Of a DNA stretch of 64,000 bases, positions 1 through 7,948 are shown in pieces. Origin of the DNA: Pseudoalteromonas undina (lineage in GTDB: Bacteria; Pseudomonadota; Gammaproteobacteria; Enterobacterales; Alteromonadaceae); the NCBI RefSeq assembly GCF_000238275.3, contig NZ_AHCF03000003.1:2294501-2358500 (forward strand). Direction: 5' to 3'. The notes below the pieces were generated by a model. That model did no database searches and was not told the origin of the DNA. It saw only the letters and a program-made list of their open reading frames with translations. Made by a program: the position numbers and the translations under genes. How positions within the stretch are numbered: the stretch's first letter is position 1; each line of letters starts with the position of its first letter.

Positions 1-415
1 GTCCAGCTGCTTCGGCTGCCTTTAATTTTTGCATTGTGATCTCTGTGGCAAATTTAACCACTTTAATCACTTGCCCCTGAGAGTCTAAAACTGGATTATA
101 GGTGGCTTGTATCCATACTTCTTTACCATTTTTTCCAAACCGCTTAAATTCATCTGAAATAAACTCACCCGCGTTCAATCGCTGCCAAAACTGACGATAT
201 TCATCACTTTTCGCTTCGCTAGAGCTAATAAATAAAGAGTGGTGCTGACCTTGTATTTCAGCCAGAGAGTAGTCCATTACACGCAGGAAATTAACATTGG
301 CAGTAATGATTCTTCCATTCGGCTCAAATTCAATTATTGCTAATGATTTATGCAATGCATTCATTATCAAATCATTGCTTGATTCAGACTGTTTTGAATT
401 ACTAAACCATCCCAT
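1..415 (-). CDS. PAS-domain methyl-accepting chemotaxis protein, N-terminal part (cut by window edge)
   Basis: The first 138 residues of a protein whose 3' end lies outside the window. It starts with ATG at 415 (MGWFSNSKQ) and has no membrane segment before a PAS domain (about residues 17-130: an IIEFEPNGRIITAN start, a FKRFGKNGKEVWIQA core and an EITMQKLKAAEAA exit helix). This matches the sensor part of soluble PAS-type chemoreceptors; the signalling domain itself is not visible. It is the last visible gene of the STAS-cheY-cheA-cheW unit and sits 48 bp after cheW, so it is probably the receptor feeding this CheA (inference). A PAS diguanylate cyclase is possible but less likely given the neighbours. 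Confidence 0.75.
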   Translation of the reverse strand, partial: MGWFSNSKQSESSNDLIMNALHKSLAIIEFEPNGRIITANVNFLRVMDYSLAEIQGQHHSLFISSSEAKSDEYRQFWQRLNAGEFISDEFKRFGKNGKEVWIQATYNPVLDSQGQVIKVVKFATEITMQKLKAAEAAG

Positions 416-463
416 GCTTATCACCACCTTTAAGTTATTTACTTTATTTAGTTACTGTTACCG

Positions 464-949
464 CTAAATATCCATGGTTGCAGGCAAATCAATTAAGGCG
501 ACCATTTTTTCGCCTACATTGACTAACCCTGCTACATATTCACTTTCATTGGTCTGGGTTAAACTCGGCACAGCTTTAGCATCTTGCTCTGCAATACTAT
601 AAACATCTGCCACTGCATCTACCGTAATACCCATTACTTTACTTTCTTGTTCAAACTCTATTTTTACAATAATCACTACTGTTAACGGCCCATAGGCAAT
701 TGTGGGTAAACCAAAACGTAACCTCAAATCAATAATGGGTACTATCGTGCCGCGTAGATTAATAACGCCTTTTACGTACTCAGGGGCATTTGGCAGTGCG
801 GTTATGTCTTCCCAGCTACGGATTTCTTGCACCGTTAATATATCTACTCCGTATTCTTCTTCAGCCATAATAAAGGTAAGAAACTGCTTAATACCCTCTT
901 TGCGCTGTAGCTCAATATTGCTATTTAATGCTATTGATTCAGAGAACAT
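464..949 (-). CDS. cheW: Chemotaxis coupling protein CheW
   Basis: A 161-residue single-domain CheW protein, the adaptor that links chemoreceptors to CheA under the membrane or in cytoplasmic arrays. The core reads FIMAEEEYGVDILTVQEI, then PEYVKGVINLRGTIVPIIDLR, the family signature around the beta-barrel hinge, and it ends AGLVNVGEKMVALIDL. ATG at 949 has a good ribosome site (GGAGG) and lies inside the 3' end of cheA (19-bp overlap), so the two are translationally coupled. Length is normal for CheW. Confidence 0.95.
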   Translation of the reverse strand: MFSESIALNSNIELQRKEGIKQFLTFIMAEEEYGVDILTVQEIRSWEDITALPNAPEYVKGVINLRGTIVPIIDLRLRFGLPTIAYGPLTVVIIVKIEFEQESKVMGITVDAVADVYSIAEQDAKAVPSLTQTNESEYVAGLVNVGEKMVALIDLPATMDI

Positions 950-3021
950 GAATCCTCCAGAGTCGCTGATGGCTCAATACTCAATGCTTGGCTGCCAGGT
1001 TTTTTTAATCCTGAAAGCTTAATCAAACCGCTAATATCTAAAATTAACGAGACACGACCATCACCTAAAATAGTTGCCCCAGAGACTCCGTCCACTTTGT
1101 GGTAATTAGCCTCCAAGCTTTTTATAACCACCTGTTGCTGTGAAAGTAAATCGTCAACGAGCACCCCGACTTTTTGGTTATCGTTCTCCACCACAACCAA
1201 TAAGGTCTTATCTAATGATTCAATCGCACCTTGATGGTTAAAAATCTCGTATAAGCGCAGAATAGGAATGTATTCATCACGTAACCTGAGTACATCTAGG
1301 TCTTTACCAACACGGCTTACTTTTGCAATATCAATTTGTAATGACTCTACAATTGAGATCAGTGGAATAATGTAAGTATGCTTGGCCACTTTTACCAATT
1401 GCCCATCTAAAATAGCTAAGGTGAGCGGTAGCCGAATAGTAAAGGTAGAACCAATTCCGGCAGCAGATGTCACCTCTACCGAGCCATTTAATGATTGGAT
1501 ATTGCGTTTAACCACGTCCATACCCACACCCCGGCCAGATAAGTCACTTACTTCATCAGCAGTAGAAAACCCTGGCATGAATATAAGTTCGTTAATTTCA
1601 TCATCTGTTAACTCGCTATCGCCAGCAATTAGCTCGTTAGTAATCGCTTTTTCTTTAATCTTTTGAGTGTTAAGGCCTTGACCATCGTCCATGATTTCAA
1701 TGACGATATTTCCTCCCTGATGAAAAGCATTTAATGTAACTTTGCCCACAGGATCTTTACCTGCCGCAATACGCTTTTCTACAGTTTCAATACCATGATC
1801 CAGTGAGTTTCTTACTAAATGCACCATAGGATCAGATATTTTTTCCATCACAGTTTTATCTAACTCGGTTTGCTCTCCGATCAGCTTTAACTCCACCTCT
1901 TTATTAAGCTTTTGAGCAATATCACGCACCAGACGTGGAAAACGACTAAATACAAAATTAATTGGCAGCATACGAATACGCATCACGTTTTCTTGTAAGT
2001 CTCGGGTATTATGCGCTAGTTGCGCCAATCCCTCTTGAAGCGAGGTTACCGCAGTGGCTGTCATTTCCTGTTCGCTAAGCTGATTTAACATTGCTTGGGT
2101 AATAACCAACTCACCCACCATATTAATCAATGAATCAACCTTATCTATACCAACCCGAATAGAGGTAGATTCTGGCGCGGCTTTTGCGCTGGGCGCATTG
2201 GCAGCTGCCTTTGCTTTATTTGCTTTGGGTTGCTCAGCAGTTTTGGGAGCTTCCTCCACAACAGCCGGTTCGTTAATTACTTCCTCTGATCCAGCTTTAG
2301 CATCATTAAATAAGCCACCGCATAGCTCGACTTTAATATCTGCATCATCTTCAACCCATTCAAAAATCTCTTTAATGGCTTGCTCATCGCGCTCAGTGTT
2401 TAAGAAAAACCGCCAATATAAAAAGCACTCATCGCTGGTTAATTCTTTAATATCAGGTATGGCATCGGTGAATGCCTGTACTTCTAACTCACCAAGCTCG
2501 GCTAACTCGCTGATCATAAACAAAGGTTCATTACCGGTTTTAAAAAGATGAAAATGTGGCTTAAAATCAATCTGATAAGTATTAACTATAACCTGCTCAT
2601 GATGTGTTTCTTCCCCTTGCTCCTCACCAGCTGGCATACCTAGTAATTTTTCGAACTGCTCACGTAAAGTATCTGCTTGGGCTAAATCTGGTTCTTCCTG
2701 TACTTTTAGCGAACTTAACAAAGCCCTTAAGCAATCCACTGATTTAAGTAATAAATTAATATGCTCGCTAGTTATATTGCGCTCACCTTCACGAATTTGA
2801 TCCAATAATGTTTCTAATACATGGGTAAAATTTGCAATTGAGTTAAATCCAAAAGTAGCACTGCCCCCTTTTATTGAATGAGCAGCTCTAAATATAGTAT
2901 TAATGGTTTCTAAGTCTTCTTCGCCTGGCACTAAGTTGAGTAATTCAGTCTCCATGATATCGAGGCCTTCAAAACTCTCTTCAAAGAACACTTCAAAAAA
3001 CTGGCTTAAATCAATACTCAC
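931..3021 (-). CDS. cheA: Chemotaxis histidine kinase CheA
   Basis: A 696-residue CheA: it autophosphorylates and passes phosphate to CheY. An HPt domain (about 1-105) has the phospho-accepting His48 in AAHSIKGGSATFG. A P2-like response-regulator docking region follows (about 150-235), then an Ala/Lys/Pro linker (255-285), the dimerisation helices, a HATPase domain with HLVRNSLDHGIE and DDGQGLN boxes, and a C-terminal CheW-like domain (about 545-680). The start is GTG at 3021 behind AGGAG. It is followed by cheW and preceded 14 bp upstream by cheY. All catalytic boxes look intact. Confidence 0.96.
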   Translation of the reverse strand: MSIDLSQFFEVFFEESFEGLDIMETELLNLVPGEEDLETINTIFRAAHSIKGGSATFGFNSIANFTHVLETLLDQIREGERNITSEHINLLLKSVDCLRALLSSLKVQEEPDLAQADTLREQFEKLLGMPAGEEQGEETHHEQVIVNTYQIDFKPHFHLFKTGNEPLFMISELAELGELEVQAFTDAIPDIKELTSDECFLYWRFFLNTERDEQAIKEIFEWVEDDADIKVELCGGLFNDAKAGSEEVINEPAVVEEAPKTAEQPKANKAKAAANAPSAKAAPESTSIRVGIDKVDSLINMVGELVITQAMLNQLSEQEMTATAVTSLQEGLAQLAHNTRDLQENVMRIRMLPINFVFSRFPRLVRDIAQKLNKEVELKLIGEQTELDKTVMEKISDPMVHLVRNSLDHGIETVEKRIAAGKDPVGKVTLNAFHQGGNIVIEIMDDGQGLNTQKIKEKAITNELIAGDSELTDDEINELIFMPGFSTADEVSDLSGRGVGMDVVKRNIQSLNGSVEVTSAAGIGSTFTIRLPLTLAILDGQLVKVAKHTYIIPLISIVESLQIDIAKVSRVGKDLDVLRLRDEYIPILRLYEIFNHQGAIESLDKTLLVVVENDNQKVGVLVDDLLSQQQVVIKSLEANYHKVDGVSGATILGDGRVSLILDISGLIKLSGLKKPGSQALSIEPSATLEDSCSLNQ

Positions 3022-3035
3022 AGTGCACTCCTAAG

Positions 3036-3398
3036 TTAACGGATTACTTTTTTTAGCACGGCTAATAGCTGATCTGGGTTAAAAGGTTTTACAATCCATC
3101 CTGTTGCCCCAGCAGCTTTACCTTCTACTTTTTTATCCATCCCCGACTCCGTAGTAAGCATAAGCAGCGGTGTAAACTTGTAATCTGGTAGCCCTCTTAG
3201 CTCTCTAATAAGTGTGATCCCATCCATAATTGGCATGTTTACATCAGAAATAACTGCATCAAAACCTTGTTGCTTGGCAATGGCTAATGCCTCGCTGCCA
3301 TCTTTGGCTTCGGTAACATCAAACCCTGCTGTTTTTAACGTAAAGCTCACCATTTGGCGCATTGATGCAGAATCATCGACAGCTAAAATTCTTTTCAT
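3036..3398 (-). CDS. cheY: Chemotaxis response regulator CheY
   Basis: A 120-residue stand-alone receiver. It has the acidic pair D8-D9 (AVDDSASMRQ), phospho-acceptor D52 (ISDVNMPIMDG), a Thr in MLTTESG and Lys in IVKPFNP. There is no output domain, so it acts by binding a partner such as the motor or another effector. It sits between the STAS gene and cheA, and its closest likeness is to the CheY found in accessory chemotaxis clusters rather than the flagellar-operon CheY (inference from context). Confidence 0.93.
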   Translation of the reverse strand: MKRILAVDDSASMRQMVSFTLKTAGFDVTEAKDGSEALAIAKQQGFDAVISDVNMPIMDGITLIRELRGLPDYKFTPLLMLTTESGMDKKVEGKAAGATGWIVKPFNPDQLLAVLKKVIR

Positions 3399-3406
3399 AT
3401 AAACCT

Positions 3407-3679
3407 CTAGTTAGTACTTTCTGAAGCTAAATATTCACTTAAACCGAGTTGTTCAATGGCATTTTTTAATGCGTCACTGCTGCCAACCCAGGCAATTTTT
3501 TGATTGATAGTAAGAAGGTGTTTTTGTAGGGCACAAAGGAGTTGAACCGAGGCGGTATCAGCAGACATGACATCGCTAATATCCAGACAAATATCTCGGC
3601 TATTATTAAGCTCGCTTAATAAATCTTGATGTAAAACGTCAACCTGAACAATTGAAAGCTCATTTGGTAGTTTAAGCAT
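3407..3679 (-). CDS. STAS-domain protein of the chemotaxis operon
   Basis: A 90-residue single STAS domain (LPNELSIVQVDVLHQDLL ... CLDISDVMSADTASVQLLCALQ), the fold of anti-sigma-factor antagonists. A Ser/Thr-rich turn (DVMSADTASVQL) sits where SpoIIAA-type proteins are phosphorylated. I chose ATG at 3679, which has AAGGA upstream and gives a standard-length domain; a longer frame to 3745 adds a basic stretch unlike STAS proteins. It is the first gene of the operon, 8 bp before cheY. Its role in chemotaxis arrays is not established. Confidence 0.8.
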   Translation of the reverse strand: MLKLPNELSIVQVDVLHQDLLSELNNSRDICLDISDVMSADTASVQLLCALQKHLLTINQKIAWVGSSDALKNAIEQLGLSEYLASESTN

Positions 3680-3796
3680 TTTTAAGCTTTTCCTTATCAA
3701 CTCAATCCATAACAAAAGCTTAGACCGAGATAAAGAAAACGCCATAAAAACGACTAAAAAATAACTAATTAATTAAAAACAGCTGTTAAAAAACGT

Positions 3797-3822
3797 AAAA
3801 AGGGGCACAAATCCCCTTTAAA
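3797..3822 (-). terminator. Rho-independent terminator after sco
   Basis: Inverted repeat aaagggg ... cccctt(t). On the minus strand it reads AAAGGGG-loop-CCCC followed by TTTTT. It lies between the sco stop and the chemotaxis operon, separating the two minus-strand transcripts. Confidence 0.75.
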
Positions 3823-3841
3823 ATTGTTAAACCATTAAAAA

Positions 3842-4459
3842 CTAGTTTTTGTAGTAATCTGCTATTTCAATAAATTCCGCTGTTAATTTTGTAGTATTCA
3901 CCAAAGGCACATCTCCTTGTTTAAATTCGGGCTTAAAAATAGCTCTCAGGGCGCCACTACCATCAACAAGTGCAACCGATGCACTATGATCCACCGCATA
4001 GTCAGATTCATCACTATCACTAATTGCATAAATTAATCCCAGCTCTCGTACAAATGGAAATAAGTCTTTATGCTCCCCAGATACAGCTAAAAATTTAGGG
4101 TTAAAATAATCTATGTACTCTTTACGCTTTTGAGCAATATCTCGTTTAGGATCAACAGATATAAACCACACCTGCAGTGGATAGTCAGCTTGTAAGTTTT
4201 TATAGACATTGTTGAGCTTAGCAAGCGTCATTGGACAAATGTCAGGGCAGCTTGTGTAGCCTAAAAACACTAAGTTCCATTGATCTAAAAACTGCTTTTT
4301 GGTTACTAACTCCCCCTGTTGATCATTCAGCGCGAAATCGGATAACGGTTTTGCAGTTTCGTACACTAATGCATCAAGATCTTGTAAACTTTTTTTATCA
4401 TCACATGCCGATAAAAAAAGCACCGAAAAAACAATTAACCCACACCATAACTGCTTCAT
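3842..4459 (-). CDS. SCO1/SenC-type copper chaperone for cytochrome oxidase
   Basis: A 205-residue lipoprotein with a thioredoxin fold that helps load the CuA centre of oxidase subunit II. A signal peptide ends in a LSAC lipobox (Cys19). The copper-binding CxxxC is TSCPDICP (C71, C75), with the partner His158 in DHSASVAL. I chose ATG at 4459, which makes an ATGA overlap with the cyoE stop and leaves a clean lipoprotein signal; an in-frame ATG at 4471 would add four residues. It is the last gene of the oxidase operon. Confidence 0.92.
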   Translation of the reverse strand: MKQLWCGLIVFSVLFLSACDDKKSLQDLDALVYETAKPLSDFALNDQQGELVTKKQFLDQWNLVFLGYTSCPDICPMTLAKLNNVYKNLQADYPLQVWFISVDPKRDIAQKRKEYIDYFNPKFLAVSGEHKDLFPFVRELGLIYAISDSDESDYAVDHSASVALVDGSGALRAIFKPEFKQGDVPLVNTTKLTAEFIEIADYYKN

Positions 4460-5385
4460 ATAACTAGCCATTTATCTATAAATAAGATAACAAAGAGTAT
4501 CATTAAATGAACAATCGAAAAACGAAATAAATCCATTGCGGTGTCTTCTTTGGCGGCAAATTTTAAGTTAATTGCTTTGTATATAAAGAGTATATTGAGG
4601 ATACAGGCCCCACTTAAATAAATAAGTCCCGACATACCTATCAAATAGGGTAATACACACACAATGGCTAATAGCACTGAGTACGCGAGCACACAGGTTT
4701 TACAAAAGTCGATTCCATGGGTGACAGGTAACATAGGGATTTTAGCGCGTTCGTAATCACTTTTACGCGCGATTGCTAACGCCCAGAAGTGCGGAGGAGT
4801 CCATGTGAATATAATCATAACCAACAACCAAGGAGCGGCTGCCATTTGATTGGTTTCAGACACCCAACCAAGTAAAGGTGGCATGGCGCCAGCCAAACCA
4901 CCAATCACTATATTTTGTGGCGTGGCGCGTTTTAAAAACGACGTATAAATAAATGCGTAACCAACAAGTGCAAATAATGTAAGTATGGCAGTGAGTGTAT
5001 TTGCCCACAACATCAACATAATAAACCCTGCCACGCCAATAACAGCAGCAAAACTCAATGCGTGTAATTTACTTAAGCGCCCTTTGGCGACTGGGCGGTG
5101 GCGTGTACGTGCCATTTTACTATCAATTTCACTATCAACCACATGATTGATAACGGCAGCTGCCGCAGAGAGTAAACCAATCCCTAATAAACTTATGAAC
5201 TGAACCCCAATGCCTCTACCAACGTCAGGGGCGAGAGCCAAGCCCACCCATGCCGTTAACACCAACATAGCCACCACTTTAAATTTACTGATTGCTAAAT
5301 AATCTTGGATTAAATGATAACTTTTAGTCAATAACGATGGGCTATAAACGGGCTGCATTGCTTTTTTGTTAATTGTAAGTGCCAT
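4456..5385 (-). CDS. cyoE: Protoheme IX farnesyltransferase (heme O synthase)
   Basis: A 309-residue UbiA-family integral membrane prenyltransferase that makes heme O, the precursor of heme A. The first Asp-rich motif is NHVVDSEIDSKMARTRHRP (N80, D84, D88, then Arg93/95/97). About eight or nine hydrophobic segments follow the first 25 residues. It lies between ctaA and sco, as expected for an aa3 oxidase assembly operon (ctaB is an equivalent name). Start ATG at 5385 has a GGGGA ribosome site. Confidence 0.95.
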   Translation of the reverse strand: MALTINKKAMQPVYSPSLLTKSYHLIQDYLAISKFKVVAMLVLTAWVGLALAPDVGRGIGVQFISLLGIGLLSAAAAVINHVVDSEIDSKMARTRHRPVAKGRLSKLHALSFAAVIGVAGFIMLMLWANTLTAILTLFALVGYAFIYTSFLKRATPQNIVIGGLAGAMPPLLGWVSETNQMAAAPWLLVMIIFTWTPPHFWALAIARKSDYERAKIPMLPVTHGIDFCKTCVLAYSVLLAIVCVLPYLIGMSGLIYLSGACILNILFIYKAINLKFAAKEDTAMDLFRFSIVHLMILFVILFIDKWLVI

Positions 5386-5397
5386 AACGATTCCCCT

Positions 5398-6387
5398 TTA
5401 GGTACGGACTTTTAGGTAATAACATAACCTAACCATAGTTAATAACAGTATGGCAGCCATTAAGTTATGCGCCAGCGCAACACTGATCGGAAAGTGAAAA
5501 TATACTACAGCTAACCCCAACGCTATCTGGCAAAATAACGCTACCAATACACTCACTGTGCAGCTTTTAATTTTTTGTGAATAGGCATGGCTGTATATTC
5601 GCCACATAACGAGTGCCAACACAATACAAGTGACCAATGCCCACATACGATGCAGTAAATGAATAGACATACGCGCTTGTTGTGACAACACGCCAAACTC
5701 ATAATTGCTGTGCTCTAACGGTAGCTGAAAAACACTACTGAGCGAAAACGGCTGAGCATAGCTACATAGCGGTAAACCATTACAATGTGGCGCGGCATAA
5801 TTAGCCGCTAACCAGCCACCTAAGGCGATTTGTAAAATAAGTACCGTGAGCGCCACCAAGCTTAGTTTAAAGTGAGGTTTTGCACCTGCGTCCCCCCCCG
5901 TAATTGGCTGGCTAGTCAGCCGTAAGTACAACAACGTTAATAACGCAAAAATACTAAACCCTCCGAGTAAATGCCCCATCACAATAAGCGGCTGCAGGTT
6001 CATAGTAACCGTCCACATACCTAGCGCGGCCTGAAAAATAACAAGCAAAAGCAGTAGCATCGGTAATTTTACGGGCGTAGTCGGATACTGACGTTTTACA
6101 AAAGCCAAAATAAACAACACTAAAATTAATACCCCCAGCGTGCCGGCAAAATAGCGATGAATCATTTCTTTCCATGCTTTTGCTGTTTCAAATATCATAT
6201 CGGGGTAGCTTTGAATCGCATGCGCAATCTCGGCTTCATGTTTTGGTACGGTTAAAAAGCCATAACAACCAGGCCAATCGGGGCAACCAAGCCCTGCGTC
6301 ACTTAACCGCGTATATGCGCCTAGAGCTACCACAATTAATGCGAATAAACTCGTTGCTAATACCAAATTTTTATAGTTTTTATACAT
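5398..6387 (-). CDS. ctaA: Heme A synthase (CtaA/COX15 family)
   Basis: A 329-residue polytopic protein that oxidises heme O to heme A. The N-terminal helix carries GAYTRLSDAGLGCPDWPGCYG, the type-2 COX15 hallmark. Conserved histidines follow in EMIHRYFAGTLG, VMGHLLGG, HLLHRMWA and ALAHNLMA, in four helices each. It is 12 bp from cyoE in the same operon. A run of seven C residues around 5894-5900 could be a slippage spot for polymerase or sequencing, but the frame is intact. Confidence 0.96.
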   Translation of the reverse strand: MYKNYKNLVLATSLFALIVVALGAYTRLSDAGLGCPDWPGCYGFLTVPKHEAEIAHAIQSYPDMIFETAKAWKEMIHRYFAGTLGVLILVLFILAFVKRQYPTTPVKLPMLLLLLVIFQAALGMWTVTMNLQPLIVMGHLLGGFSIFALLTLLYLRLTSQPITGGDAGAKPHFKLSLVALTVLILQIALGGWLAANYAAPHCNGLPLCSYAQPFSLSSVFQLPLEHSNYEFGVLSQQARMSIHLLHRMWALVTCIVLALVMWRIYSHAYSQKIKSCTVSVLVALFCQIALGLAVVYFHFPISVALAHNLMAAILLLTMVRLCYYLKVRT

Positions 6388-6399
6388 AGCAGCCTCTAC

Positions 6400-6894
6400 T
6401 TAGCTTGAACGAGAGTAATTAAGTAATTTTTTTAGATCTTTTAATAATCCCTTTTGTATCAAACGGTTTTCTTGTGGTTGAGGGTTAAATGGATATTCCA
6501 GCACAATCAGTCCCATATGGTCGATTAAATATAAACTCGCGGGTTTTAATTGTTGTTGTTCAGCAATCATATGCCAATGCGGCTTCGCAGCTTTGGGTCT
6601 CCCCATTATCGCCATATCTACTTTGTGTTGATTTTTGCCAAGGGCAACATATAAATTATCTAAAGCAGCGAGCTGCTCCGAGCAAGGCTCTTCGCATTGT
6701 GCTGAATAATTTAAAGCAATGGTCCATTGTTTTGGATTATGCTGCTGCCAATTGTCTAGCTTTATTTCACGTTCTAAAAACTCACCATGATTAGTAATTG
6801 CTGTAGGTAGCCAATCAAGTTTTAACGCGCTGTAAGCCAGCACTAAAGGGATAGCGCAGCATACAACAAACAGCAACAGGGGTTTATTTTTCAT
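6400..6894 (-). CDS. Membrane-anchored CxxxC protein of the oxidase operon (possible assembly factor)
   Basis: A 164-residue protein with one N-terminal membrane segment (residues 5-24) and a periplasmic domain. The domain carries C67 and C71 in SAQCEEPCSEQ, placed after a beta-strand (WTIALNY) as in thioredoxin-like SCO proteins. SLYLIDHMGLIVLEYP resembles the late strands of that fold. Sequence similarity to true SCO is slight. Position between surf1 (11-bp overlap) and ctaA argues for a copper or thiol role in oxidase assembly (inference). It is probably a recurrent but unnamed gene of gammaproteobacterial oxidase clusters. Confidence 0.7.
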   Translation of the reverse strand: MKNKPLLLFVVCCAIPLVLAYSALKLDWLPTAITNHGEFLEREIKLDNWQQHNPKQWTIALNYSAQCEEPCSEQLAALDNLYVALGKNQHKVDMAIMGRPKAAKPHWHMIAEQQQLKPASLYLIDHMGLIVLEYPFNPQPQENRLIQKGLLKDLKKLLNYSRSS

Positions 6895-7624
6895 TATCTA
6901 TCCTCTTCTTGCTTGCAAAAATAGCAACTACCACACAGGCAATCGCAATTAAAAACCACTGTACTGAGTAGGCATAATGTTTTTCTGGACTCATCACAAC
7001 AGCTTCATAATGGGGGGCCGCAATCTCATCTTCGTCGCCTTGGCGATAGGCCATAAAATCCACTAAAGTTCGCTGGGATTGGCTACTGAGTGATTGCAGA
7101 TCAATGATTTGAATTCGTTTAGCTAAATCTGACTGAGTATTGCTATTAGCTAAGGTAAAGCCACTTAAATTATCTTCTTTAATTTGTGCCGTTAACGTAA
7201 ATTTACCACTAGGTATTGTCACGTTTGGTAGGATTTCTCTTGATCGGCCAGCTTTTACCCAACCTAAATTAACTAATAAAAAGCGCGACTCATCAGGTAA
7301 TTTTAATAATGTCAGTAAGTCGTATCCAACCTGTCCATTATAAATTTGGTTATCGAGCAGCCAATAATTATTGGTATCAAAATAACCACTCAGCGAAACT
7401 AATACGCCGGTTTTATTCCACTCTTTTGGCAGTTGTTGCAACTGTGCCCAGCTCATAACTCCTTGCTGTTGAATATTTTCAATGGCATTAAGCTGTTGTT
7501 GCTTTTGATCTGCGCGCTGTAATTGCCAAAACCCTAAACGCATACAAACTAATACCACAATAACAACCAGGCAAACTGTGATTATTGAGCTAAGCTTTTG
7601 TTTGTTAAATACAACTAACTGCAT
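6884..7624 (-). CDS. SURF1-family cytochrome oxidase assembly protein
   Basis: A 246-residue SURF1 protein that assists heme A insertion into subunit I. It has the two expected membrane helices, near residues 14-32 and 220-239, around a periplasmic domain. Family signatures are LGFWQLQRADQK near the N terminus, NWQLLDNQ-like NNYWLLDNQIYNGQVGYDLLT, LLVNLGWVKAGRSR and the C-terminal HYAYSVQWF. It lies downstream of ctaE and overlaps the next gene by 11 bp. Length is typical. Confidence 0.93.
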   Translation of the reverse strand: MQLVVFNKQKLSSIITVCLVVIVVLVCMRLGFWQLQRADQKQQQLNAIENIQQQGVMSWAQLQQLPKEWNKTGVLVSLSGYFDTNNYWLLDNQIYNGQVGYDLLTLLKLPDESRFLLVNLGWVKAGRSREILPNVTIPSGKFTLTAQIKEDNLSGFTLANSNTQSDLAKRIQIIDLQSLSSQSQRTLVDFMAYRQGDEDEIAAPHYEAVVMSPEKHYAYSVQWFLIAIACVVVAIFASKKRIDNEK

Positions 7625-7636
7625 AGGGTAAATCCA

Positions 7637-7948
7637 GTGATTATTAAAATTATTATTGTTCTACTGTTATTATTTATATTGTTTAATTTATTTCGTGCTT
7701 TATTTATTATGGTGTCGGGAAAAACCAATGGACGCCCCATGTCTCACTTTTTAGGGCGTCGAGTGTTATTTTCTGTTGTGGTATTAGTGATGGTAATTGC
7801 CGCACTAAAGCTCGGTTTAATTACGGCAAATCAATCACCTTTGCCCACTACAGTACATATACAAAAACAAACAAACATAGCCAAACAACATCAACAAAAT
7901 GCCAGTACCACGCCGCAGCTTGAAACGCGAAGTGCTTATTTTTTGTAA
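7637..7948 (+). CDS. DUF2909-like twin-transmembrane small protein with extended tail
   Basis: A 103-residue plus-strand protein from GTG at 7637 (AGGGT upstream). It has two membrane helices (2-25 and 45-65) joined by a short loop, and resembles the DUF2909 small membrane proteins that accompany oxidase clusters. Family members are usually near 70 residues. Here a Gln/Asn/Thr-rich tail of about 35 residues continues to 7948 and overlaps the 3' end of ctaE by 101 bp on the opposite strand. The tail may be a read-through of a lost stop. It lies divergent from surf1 (12-bp gap). Function unknown. Confidence 0.65.
   Translation: MIIKIIIVLLLLFILFNLFRALFIMVSGKTNGRPMSHFLGRRVLFSVVVLVMVIAALKLGLITANQSPLPTTVHIQKQTNIAKQHQQNASTTPQLETRSAYFL

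Noticed and set aside
702..1022. Plus-strand frame of 106 codons opposite cheW and cheA
   Set aside because: It is antisense to two clear genes, with no ribosome site and no family-like sequence. The same applies to the other long antisense frames inside ctaD, leuC, leuB, tuf and the M1 peptidase.
3407..3745. A longer STAS protein starting at 3745
   Set aside because: The extra 22 residues are basic and unlike the domain, while ATG at 3679 has a good ribosome site.
5894..5900. Frameshift at a run of seven C in ctaA
   Set aside because: Both sides of the run give continuous, family-like ctaA sequence, so the gene is intact as given.
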